DNA of 64,000 nucleotides from Colletotrichum lupini (taxonomy: Eukaryota; Ascomycota; Sordariomycetes; Glomerellales; Glomerellaceae): contig NC_064676.1 of assembly GCF_023278565.1 (NCBI RefSeq), positions 5,580,001 through 5,644,000 on the forward strand, given 5' to 3'. Positions within the stretch are counted from its first letter, which is position 1. Every line of letters starts with the position of its first letter. Shown here one piece after another: positions 23,951 to 33,286 of this stretch. A program made the position numbers and the translations under genes. The notes beneath the pieces were generated by a model that made no database searches, was not told where the DNA came from, and saw nothing but the letters and a program-made list of their open reading frames with translations.

Positions 23951-24031
23951 TGCCCCCTCACGGGATTGAATCGTGGACCTTCGCATATCACAGCTTACGC
24001 GTGCGACGCTCTACCATTGAGCTAAAGGGGC
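23951..24031 (-). tRNA. tRNA-Thr(CGT) with 9-nt intron, possibly degenerate
   Basis: A cloverleaf can be drawn for these 81 nt: acceptor GCCCCTT pairs with AGGGGGC (one G-U), D-stem GCTC/GAGC, anticodon stem TCGCA/TGCGA, T-loop TTCAATC and discriminator A. The anticodon loop contains CGT followed by a 9-nt insertion at the canonical intron site (37/38), giving threonine. Two nearly invariant positions are off: position 33 is G instead of U, and position 53 is A opposite C61 instead of the G53-C61 pair. The stems are otherwise good and a T-run follows. It may be a working gene with odd positions, or a recent pseudogene. Confidence 0.7.
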
Positions 24032-24433
24032 GGGGCGGAGCCGACATCGTCGTCCTGGTTGGGTCGGCGAGCGAGACATCTCCACAGCGATGCCGGCAGA
24101 CTGTGTGGAGGTATCACTGGTGACTGTGAAGAGGGACATTCAGCGAGTACAACGAGGAGAAGAAGCAAGACAGGAATGCGAACAGGGAGAAATGTAACGT
24201 CTAAATCGTTTCTATCATTAAGCAAGAGGGTATTGGCGGTGGTCTCCCAGTCAGAAATGATGATGCCTTCACTAAAGCCATGCCCGCTCGTGCCTTTATA
24301 ACTCGAACCCCAATGAGCTATCTACGAGGGCCCAAGCGCGTATTCTACACCTTTCATTTGACAAAGTCCAAAGCCAATCTCTCAGTAAGTTGATGCGAAT
24401 CACCGTGTCGCCATTCTATCGTTATTTCGTGGT

Positions 24434-27400
24434 TCAGTCAAGCTGGAAACGTAGCTTGGATGGGCGTGTTGACAGCGGACGTGATGCCCTCTGAAAGTTC
24501 GGCGGAGTCCTCTTCACTAGAGACAATTAGTGAAAGCCTGATGATGGTTTGAGCCAAGCCCTGACTTACTTGCACTTCGTCTCCTTAATGCGCGACCCCT
24601 TTCCTCCTTTGGATTTTCATCTCCTGCGTCTGTTTCTTTGGTGTAACTTCCGAATAAGTTGAGAATGACATTCTTCGGCAGGGCGTTCTACTCCTTTAGT
24701 GACAGAATGCCTGAGCCCTGCGGCCATTTGTTCTCTACGTCAATGAGTTCGATGTCCCCATCAGCATCCCGATCCCCGTCCTTGACAGCAGAGTTAGGGT
24801 TTTCTTGCTGGCGTTTGGGGACTTTGACCAAGTCGCCTTCTTTGCCATCTTCCACGTAACAGAGGTAGTAAGGATCGCCGTTGCTGTTGAGAGTCTTCAT
24901 GACCTCCTTCGTGTCGGCGTTTTCTGTGACGACCCTGTCATTGTATTTGCGCCACACTCCAGCCTCAAAATCGTGAATCCAGACCCAATAATGACCAGCT
25001 CTGAGCTGACCACTGTGGCAGATCACTGCATGCAAACGATAAGCATGCTTCTTGTGTTGTGCGAATAGCTGATCAAGCTCCGCTTTGTGGGACTTCAGTT
25101 CATCCTCGCGCATGTTGCTGATCTGCTGGCGTCCTTCCACCGTGAAGCCTGTAGGCTCAGGCGGTTCCACTTTTTCAAATGTCTCATCCGACTGTGGAGG
25201 GTAGATAGGGAATGTCAGCTCTTGCCCCGCAAAGCTAAGGGACGACGTAGGCATGTCGTTGAGAAGCGACGATGTCTCCTCAGCATCAGTCTTGTCAACG
25301 TGTACAAAGTCACTGATGAAACTGTCGATGAGTTGAGTATCCTCGACCGCAGTCTTGGGCATGTTGTTCAGCTGGTCTAGGCGCTGTTGAAGAGCCCAGC
25401 CTTTCTGCCGCAACTTGAAGAACTGAGGGTCGTCCGGGGTGTCCATATACCGGTCGAGATACAATGTTTCGAATACCTCAACCGGGTTCATGTTCTTGTG
25501 GCCATCGCCTTTCGTTCTCTGGATAAGGACATGTAAGATCGGAGGGAGCTTCTTGATCGACGTGTATCGCATGATATCTGCTTCTCCGGCAGCGACGCGT
25601 TGGAGATCAAAATTGCGACTAAGGCCGTCATGAATGTTCGTCGGCCCACCTTCAGCAGGATATGCCGTGATGGCACGCTCCAGAGTTGAGTCTGATTTGT
25701 ACTTGTCCTGATTGGGGAACTTCGTGTGGTTGGTCAACTCAACATAGAACGTGTCCATGATCGGCTCCCACTGGACCTCATCGGTGGTATCTACCCTTGT
25801 AGGCTTAATGGCAGCCTGCAGACGGTTGATGATGCTGCCCATGACCTCTTCAACGTCTTGTTGATCGGTACCTGAGTCTCGGGTCTGTGTTTCCAAGGCC
25901 TTGAGTACTCGTTGTTCCACGTTGAGAACGGCTGTATCGAACCCCGTCATTTTGACATCGTTATCGTTCGTGGATCGGGCCGAGGACACCTCGACTGGTT
26001 GAGAAACGATTCTGATGTCGGTTTTATCCTCGGGCACGTAATCCTTCTTCTCGTGGTCAACATCGGAAAGGTTGACCAGAGTCTGCGAGCTGACGCTGCT
26101 AGCAGACTCAGAGATCGGGTCCACAGTGACGTTAACCATGTCAACGTCCTCGACGTGTTCTGCCGTATGTGTAGGAGGCCCAGGAGCAGGCCTGGCAGGG
26201 AGTGGCGGAGGGGCGGGAAACTGGGTGCCCATGACTTCCAGAGTCTTCGGCTCCTCCGCAGTCTTGCTCGGTTGCTTAGCAGGATCTTCAGTCAAGTTCG
26301 AGGTCGGCAACAGCACGGCATTGGCCAGACGTTGGGATGGTCGGATCGCACTAGCCTGAGAGCCACTTAGATTGTCCAAGAGTTTGCTCAACTCATCGAC
26401 GACTATGGGGTGTTAGCAATGGCTCCCTGTGCCTATCATGCTAGAAAAGTACTTACAAGCGCGGGCAACAACCGCCTCGGCACGATCGATTTTGAGCTTG
26501 TTGCCGCCGACAAGCCGGCGTTGGATATGCGAATCATCCAGGCCTAGCTCATAGTCTGGGTAATGGGCAAGCAAGTCTTTGATGGGAATGACAGTGTTGA
26601 GATACTGAAGAATGCTGTTCAAGTAGCAAGTATTGCCGATGTTCTCGAGACCGACAGGTAAGTTGGCTGAGCTGGAAGGTCTGGCGTCCATCTCCACAGC
26701 TTGTGCGGACTGATCCGGAGCTTGAGCCAATAGAGATAAAGTTCTTGCCGCTTCGCGGATTTCGTCGCTATTCCTATCCTCGGCGATAGCTTCCATCGCC
26801 TTGATCGCGACTTCCTCTGTAGCTTTGCTTTTCGGATCCTTGTTCAGCTAGAGGGATTGTTAGCGGGGTCAGATGGTCGCAGTTCCGGCTAAATAACTCA
26901 CCTTGACACTGGACATCATCACAATGGTGCTGTCAGGCCATTGAGGATCTACCTCAAGAATGCGATAGGCTGAGGCGACGTCCATTGGGCCGTTTGCGTG
27001 GGTAAGAATGCGATCGCTGTTCCTGTGGCGCCCAATGATCTGTAGCATTTCTCGGGCAGAGTCAGCTTGAGAGGGTGAGTGTTCGATCTTGGTATTGAAG
27101 GCAGAAACTACATTATCGTCGCTGGCGGTGTATTTAAGGCTAAAAAATTGGTACGCCTGTGTTTGCAACTCGTCGCCTGCGCCAATGCTATCCGGAGCGG
27201 GCATCCCGTCCATGATGGTGAGCTCTTGGATCGCTCGGGTTTGGAAATCGTCGTCGTTTGTAAGGAGAGCGATATCCTTGAGGGCCTCGACAAACGTAGG
27301 ACGTCGCTTCTCACAAAGGGCCGACTGCCGGGTGTAAGCAAAAAAGATGAGTGCCTTGTCGAAGTCCGGAAGCACTCCAAGAATCCGATGCGCTTCCGTT

Positions 27401-28581
27401 GCTGTTTGTGCAATCTTGTTCTGGGGGTAGTCAAGACATTGTAGCTCTTTGAAGAGCCTGTTGCCGACATAGGGCCGATTCTCGCCAGTCTTTCCGCCTC
27501 TTATTATGACACTCTCCGTCTCGGCCTGCATATCCTCAACAAATGCCCGCAATGCGCTGAGCTCCGTTGGTATGCCGGGGGTGCCAGGTTCGAGAGTGGG
27601 CGGGATGAAGTAAGGCTCAAGAACCCCGTCCTTGTCCAGGTTTTCCTCTGTGAACATGATGGCTCTGAAAATGACATAGCATTCTTCGCCAAATACGACC
27701 TGGAAGCGCTTATTACGCTGAGATATGTTGCGTGGATTGGGCCTATCCAGCAAGTCTCTGAGATAGGTGTTTAGGGTGACTGGAGCGCTTGTGCACCAAT
27801 CGTCTCTTGCGTCCGCGAATCGTTCCGGCGACTGCTTCCTGGCTTTTGCCAGATTGTCTAGAATGCGCTGTTCATTGAGAAGGAGGTGTAGCCATTCGCG
27901 CTTGAGCCGAGGCCGTGATATTTCGACTGTAACTTGCAGTGTGCAGCGAGGAGCGGAGCAGGCGAAGTGCTCAACAGCGAGTATAGTCTCGCGAATGAGA
28001 GGATGATAGTTTGACGTCGACTTGGTCGGTCGAACTGGCTGCTTGATGTTGACGAGATGATGGAGGTAGAAATCTGTGTCTTTTGGAGGGAAGTGGAGAG
28101 CATTAGGGCGACACAGACAGACAAGCTGATCTGGGTCCCAACAGGTCCTGATCAAGAAGTGGAAGTCGCAGATCGCGCAGACAGAAGACAGCAAGCCAGG
28201 GTTGCGAGTATCTGATGTGCTCTGGTTGCCCACCAGGACGAGTCGATGCGGTACTCCTGGTTTGCTGCAGCGCGCCTGTTGGTCCCATTCGATTCTTGCG
28301 AAGGATCCGGAATCAAGGTCAGAGTTGAGCAAGTCTTGGATCCATCTTGGGGCAAGGCGTCCTAGAGAAATGTAAGCATTCAATATCAACGGTCGATGGA
28401 CAAATTCGGGTGAGCCATAGTGTCGCGAAGACCAGACACGCAATCCGTGCTCATTTGGAATATCCAACGTACCAGTCTTTCCAACCATATTCTCTTTGAC
28501 CGGCGCAGGGCTGCCTTCCCAGTGCTGGGTAGTCGGTGAATCGCTTGGTGACATGATGGAGTAATGGTCCGTGATGGCCAT
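24434..28581 (-). CDS. Ubiquitin carboxyl-terminal hydrolase, UBP2-like
   Basis: This is a cysteine-protease deubiquitinase of the USP (C19) family, closest in layout to yeast Ubp2: a long N-terminal region, then a Cys box and a distant His box. Exon 1 is 26902-28581 and exon 2 is 26457-26847; the introns at 26848-26901 and 26403-26456 are 54 nt each. Exon 3 starts at 26402. The Cys box GLENIGNTCYLNS puts the nucleophile at about residue 634. The His box GHYWVWI puts the catalytic His at about residue 1161, followed by KYND. A first in-frame TAG lies at 24688-24690. The same frame continues as convincing coding sequence for 39 codons to 24570, followed by a 53-nt intron (24517-24569) and a short last exon. 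Either a 51-nt phase-0 intron (24688-24738, GTAGAG...GAGTAG) removes the TAG, or the TAG truncates the protein. The domain call is secure; the 3' end is not. Ubp2-type enzymes trim K63-linked chains in yeast. Confidence 0.85.
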
Positions 28582-30150
28582 GCGTTACTGCCTCTTTCGA
28601 TATGGTATGCTCAATGATGAATCGAAGCTCGCGCTAAACTTTTGACTGGACGCTTCAGTGTGGGTAGACTGGTCGATTAATGCCTCGCATACGACTCCCG
28701 AATCGTCATCAGCTTCCCGTTCGGGACCTCGAGTCACAGGTTGGTGGTCGTCTACGAATATGTAGAGTTTCGCTGTAAGTGCTCGGCCCAGCTAGTAGCT
28801 CAACGTAGTCAGTAGTGCTTCGGGCGGATCGACGGGCAGCCGTAGTTATTCCTCGTCCCTCTACTGATGTATGCCCGTCAAAGACTATCGCAGCCGTCGG
28901 CGAGAATATCTATGTCCGTATTGGAGATGCGCAACTCGATGTATGTTCGGCGGAGGATCGCTCGATCGCGAACGGCAGGGTAGGTTTTGTTAGACGCGGG
29001 GCACTGAATAACTGTTAGTTCAAGAAAGCGAGACCAAGTTGCATTGAAGAGAGAGAACGAACAGCGAAGGGGCTTCTTTTGTCGAGGCCGGTTGGTTTGG
29101 CTTTGTGGCCGAGAGTGTTTGTCGTGCCGGCCTCAAACGGAGGCCACGCCTAAATCGTGCGGTGCGGTATGCATGCGGGGGAGAGTGGCAGAAACAGCGA
29201 CGTGGAGGAGAACGCAAGCAGAGCTTGGGGTATCTAAATGCATGTGTAAACAGATAAGAAGACTGTAGACTCCAGGAAAAGACGACGACGTGAAAAGTGT
29301 CTGAAAAAGAGGATGGTAAACAATTACGCAGCTTCAATGCGTTAAGGACAGGGACGTACGTACGGGCAAGAGCTACCTCATGCGACCTCAAGGTGGGCAG
29401 GTAGTGTGGTGTGTGGCGGGGATCGAGACGTAGACAGGCTGACGCAGCTGGTAGCCTCGCACTAAGCCGTCGCAGTTGAAGGAGCTTAGATCACCTGCAA
29501 GGTACTTTGCCAGCGAGAGGAAGCTTCCCTGGTGAGGTTTAGGTAGGTATGTAGCCGCTAACCTCGTCACCGCCTGCCGAGTTCTTTCAGGTCAACCCCC
29601 GGCTCGGCATGGGGCGATTAAGGCACGGCGCCTGTGGCTAGAATCACATGGAATGCAGGGATATGGCTTCCATGAACCGTCGTCGGGACCAAGATCAGGT
29701 GACCTGGCAAGCGGACCCAAGCTCGTTGGAGGAAAGCTGAGTCATCAAGAAAACTGCATCACCTAATTCTTCTTCCCAAGCAACCAAGGTGCCTACTTAC
29801 CTCGACCGAGAAAAGACTGGTTGAAACAGATGCGAATTGGTCTCAGGTCATCTTAGCCTGGACTTTCATGTAAGATATGAGTCGATTGTTTCTAATTCGA
29901 TACAGAAATTAATTTCAAGTACCTTACTTTATGAGCCAAAGCCAAAGGCGGAAACACACCTCACCGAGGGCATACACAGTTGACCTTTGCACGTAGTCTG
30001 ATTGGCTCTACACCGAAGTGGCACGTGACTGACCCGGAGGTGGAGCACCTGTCGTGGAGCTTCAACCTGACCTCAAACTTCCGCAACATCCCTCACCAAC
30101 TCCTTTTCCAATTGAGTGTCTGGCCCGCGACTCCGAACCACCCCGCAACC
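28582..30150. other. Divergent intergenic/promoter region
   Basis: The region lies between the UBP2-like gene (-) and the complex I subunit gene (+), so it should carry both promoters. Short frames at 28815-29018 and 29020-29391 lack any recognisable feature. No RNA gene is seen. Confidence 0.5.
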
Positions 30151-30937
30151 ATGGCCGGCGACCACGATACGTACCACTCCAAGGACGCCATCAAGGCGGC
30201 CATCTCCTCCTCTGCCGCCCTCGGTGGTGCCGGCTTCTTTATTGCCGCTGTTCACAATGCCCTCCAGAAGCAGAATGTTGGCGCCATGTCCGTCTTCACC
30301 CGCAGCGGCGGCATCATCGCCGTGATGGGTACGTCGCCCAATTGCCTTTCGCCAAGTCCAATTGAACGTTTTTAATACTAACGAATGTGCGCAGCGATTG
30401 GTGGTGGCGCATACGGCTTCACCAAGTCGGCAATGGCCAACCTGAGAGAAAAGGACGACCCGTGGAACACCGCGACTGCCGGCTTCATTGCCGGTTCAAT
30501 CCTCGGAATGACAAGTAGGGATACAAACCCCGAGCCTGGGAAGAAGCAATCAAGACAGGATACTTACAAGTCGCGCCTCATACAGCCAGAAGAATGCCCG
30601 TTGTGCTCGGCCTGGGTGCTGCCTTCGGCGCATGGCAAGGAGTCTTTGAGGTCACCGGCGGACGCCTCAGAGGATGGAACACGGCCGAAGTTGACGAAGC
30701 CGATTTCGAGGGCAAGATTGCTCAGCGCGCGGCCAAGAGACGCCCGATCGAGGAGACGATTGCAGAGCTTGGCGAGGGCCGTGGTATGTTTAACTTTTGG
30801 AGTACGGGGCTCGATATCCCACAGAGGGCTGACGCGTTACAGGTATCCGGCCGCCGGGCTACGAGGAGCGGAGACGTGAGCGGCTTAAGGAGAAGTACGG
30901 TGTTGAGATCAACCCCGTCAAGGCAACTGTCGAGTAA
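30151..30937 (+). CDS. NADH:ubiquinone oxidoreductase 21.3 kDa subunit (NDUFA11/Tim17-like)
   Basis: There are four exons, 30151-30328, 30395-30514, 30586-30783 and 30843-30937; the introns of 66, 71 and 59 nt have clear donors and AG acceptors, and the first has a TACTAAC branch point. All phases agree and the product is 196 aa, about 21 kDa, which fits the fungal 21.3 kDa accessory subunit of mitochondrial complex I. Hydrophobic Gly/Ala-rich segments near residues 20-35, 45-68, 86-98 and 104-120 resemble the four-helix Tim17/22 fold. The C-terminus PIEETIAELGEGRGIRPPGYEERR (written here in part) is a hallmark of the fungal subunit. It sits in the inner mitochondrial membrane, in the membrane arm. 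The downstream non-coding snoRNA host gene lies on the same strand about 0.2 kb away and might share its transcript. Confidence 0.9.
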
Positions 30938-31220
30938 AACAAAGTCAAACGAAACATCAAAACCATCGCCACCACCAATCCACCACCCAGCCCAGCGAGG
31001 CATGCTCTTTTATTTCCCGTTGCTTGTACATATACACAGCCTGCGAAACACGTGGGCACATGAAGAGGAGTCTCATCGGCTAGAGGAAATGGAGAATTGT
31101 ACTATTTTTTTCTCATGCTCTCTGAGCTTCCGCGTGATGTGTGCCTGTCTCCAATGACGCACCGCCGACTGCGTCTCAACAATGGTACGTTCTTGCGTAA
31201 TGTCGGCATTTGCCAACTTC

Positions 31221-31301
31221 AATGATGATACATTAGCTTCAGAGGCTGTTTATGAATTATTTTATGATTCGACCAATCACCGTTCTATCATTTATCTGAT
31301 T
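31221..31301 (+). ncRNA. Box C/D snoRNA copy 1
   Basis: Box C TGATGA is at 31223-31228 and box D CTGA at 31296-31299. Between them are the shared block CTTCAGAGGCTGTTTATGA and, further on, ACCGTTCTATC. It lies in intron 1 of the host; the C box is 38 nt from the donor and the D box 73 nt from the acceptor. Confidence 0.85.
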
Positions 31302-31460
31302 ATGAGTTTGTTTTTTGGAAACTTTTGCATCTTGCTGTTCTCGACATTAGCTAACAAGAAGTCGATTTCTAGCAGCAACCAACAACACCAAGTGTTTCGT
31401 TATCACCGCCGCAACCTCATCTACTAATGGTCAGTTTATTTTGTTTACCCTTTCCCTCCT

Positions 31461-31542
31461 TATGATGATACAGTAGCTTCAGAGGCTGTTTATGAAATCA
31501 CTTCATGATTCGACCCATCACCGTTCTATCATTCGTCTGACT
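31461..31542 (+). ncRNA. Box C/D snoRNA copy 2
   Basis: Box C is at 31463-31468 and box D at 31537-31540. Both conserved internal blocks are intact. It lies in intron 2 of the host. Confidence 0.85.
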
Positions 31543-31701
31543 TGGTTTTCAATACTCATGATCTCGTGTTACATTATCTGTGACTGAAACTGACATCCAA
31601 ATCCAGACCTGACGTCAGTGTGCTATGCTGAGCCTCCGATACACACCATCCACATATGTTAAGGTAAGTCTTGGCAAGTTCTTTGTCTCTACCCCATCTC
31701 T

Positions 31702-31780
31702 CTTGATGATACTCAAGCTTCAGAGGCTGTTTATGATCTACATGATTCAACACATCACCGTTCTATCTTTTTGTCTGATC
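31702..31780 (+). ncRNA. Box C/D snoRNA copy 3
   Basis: Box C is at 31704-31709 and box D at 31775-31778. The first block is intact. The gap from the second block to box D is one base longer than in most copies. It lies in intron 3. Confidence 0.85.
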
Positions 31781-31932
31781 TGCGATTCAAATTTCCGATT
31801 TTCTGCGTCTGCCAGCTTTTCACGAATACTGACATAGCTTTCAGGCCGGCATGATCTAACCTTCGGGCCAAGCCCAACTTGATGTTTTCAGAGTAAGTCC
31901 AGCCTTTATTTTCATTCACTACACATTTTCTG

Positions 31933-32010
31933 TATGATGATACACTAGCTTCAGAGGCTGTTTATGATCTTCATGATTAGACCCATCACCGTTCTATCAT
32001 TTGTCTGACT
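31933..32010 (+). ncRNA. Box C/D snoRNA copy 4
   Basis: Box C is at 31935-31940 and box D at 32005-32008. Both blocks are intact. It lies in intron 4. Confidence 0.85.
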
Positions 32011-32315
32011 ACACTCATCTTTCCTGTCAACATTGCATACTTGTTCATCTTTCAAATGTACTGACCGCGACGTCTAGGCATTTGGAACTACAAGAGAAAA
32101 GCAGAGAACAGAAGCCATGGATGGACGCTCGGTGTGCCATCAGATCTACGCGAAGACTCTTTCACTTGTCAGATCAAGGGATCAGGGTGCAATATCCCGC
32201 TATAGTGTGGACAGACTTTAGTTGCAGTAAACGCCGTGATGGAACGGCGGACACGCGGGTTCTCGTCCCCGACTTTGGTAAGCTTGGATTTTCTCTCGTT
32301 ACCCCCTTTCTCTAG

Positions 32316-32396
32316 CATGATGAATCACTAGCTTCAGAGGCTGTTTATGAATTATTTCATGATTCGACCCATCACCGTTCTATCAATTTTCTGATC
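32316..32396 (+). ncRNA. Box C/D snoRNA copy 5
   Basis: Box C is at 32318-32323 and box D at 32391-32394. It is closest to copy 1 in the segment between the two blocks. It lies in intron 5. Confidence 0.85.
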
Positions 32397-32586
32397 CTTC
32401 TTAAACCACAATGTCTTGGCTTTTCGTATCCGTCGAGGTCCGGCATCGGCTAATCACCCTTCTGACAGGATCTTTCTGGGTCAAAGGGCTTCTGTTCAGT
32501 TAATCGAGACGCTTTCACAGTCGCAATGTTGAAGTCTTGGTAAGCACTCTTCTCACAACTCGCATCACCGAATCAAACCCCCACTA

Positions 32587-32668
32587 CATGATGAGACTCA
32601 GCTTCAGAGGCTGTTTATGATTACAATCAACATGATTCGAAACATCACCGTTCTATCACTTTCTGACA
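32587..32668 (+). ncRNA. Box C/D snoRNA copy 6
   Basis: Box C is at 32589-32594 and box D at 32663-32666. The middle segment is longer, and the gap before box D is one base shorter than usual. It lies in intron 6. Confidence 0.8.
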
Positions 32669-32905
32669 CCCGCTACGACGCCACAACCTTACTCACGTTC
32701 AGACATCATTCGTACACAAAAATTGCAGGTGGCTAACTTCGATGCCAGATCTCTTCAGCAGCACGTTCCAACATGTCCTGGACTCATTATGATGAACATC
32801 CTTCGTCATTAATGCTCATCTCTAGCAGTTCCACAGTGCTGTGCAGCGCTTTATCCATGGTACGTCGTCCTCTTCTCTGCCCCTTTCACATCTCTCCCCT
32901 GTTAC

Positions 32906-32986
32906 TATGATGATATTCAACTTCAGAGGCTGTTTATGAATGTTATTTGTGATTCAAACTTTTACCGTTCTATCATTTGTCTGATT
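32906..32986 (+). ncRNA. Box C/D snoRNA copy 7 (most diverged)
   Basis: Box C is at 32908-32913 and box D at 32981-32984. The first block begins ACTTCAGAGG instead of GCTTCAGAGG, and the base before ACCGTTC is T instead of C. The boxes are intact. It lies in intron 7. Confidence 0.8.
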
Positions 32987-33286
32987 TGTTCCACGACAAC
33001 AACTCTTTCTTGATACCCTCACGGGATGCGTCGTACAAGGTGCTAACAATCCCAAGTCTCTAGGTATGCATTGCACTTTGCGCTGGCACTATTAATCAAG
33101 AACGTCGCATAGAGTGACCCGGTGTTGTTTTGCTACATGCCTCCTATTGTAGTTCTGCCGTCCTTAATAAAAGCCATTCTTCTTCAAAAGCCAGCATATT
33201 GATCGTAATATTGTACACCAGTGACCTAGACCCCCAACGCCTTGCGCAAAGTTATCAAACGAGGGCAGCCATCATTGGGGTTGCCC

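Larger units (their letters stand above)
31140..33190 (+). ncRNA. Non-coding host gene carrying seven intronic box C/D snoRNAs
   Basis: Eight putative exons surround seven introns: E1 ends 31184; E2 31373-31429; E3 31607-31663; E4 31845-31892; E5 32078-32277; E6 32469-32539; E7 32749-32859; E8 from 33064. Donors are GTACGT, GTCAGT, GTAAGT, GTAAGT, GTAAGC, GTAAGC and GTACGT. Each acceptor is preceded by a CTAAC, CTGAC or CTAAT branch site. Each intron (about 177-209 nt) contains exactly one snoRNA copy. The exons share no long reading frame, so they look non-coding, as in GAS5-type hosts. An AATAAA at 33166-33171 is a likely polyadenylation signal, only 115 nt before the convergent MSH2 stop. 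The 5' end is not defined: the transcript may start near 31000-31140 or be a 3' extension of the complex I gene. Confidence 0.75.

Noticed and set aside
31223..32984. Regularly spaced repeats resembling a CRISPR array
   Set aside because: The units have box C and box D, sit in separate introns with splice signals, are 230-380 nt apart, and the genome is eukaryotic; snoRNA copies explain them.
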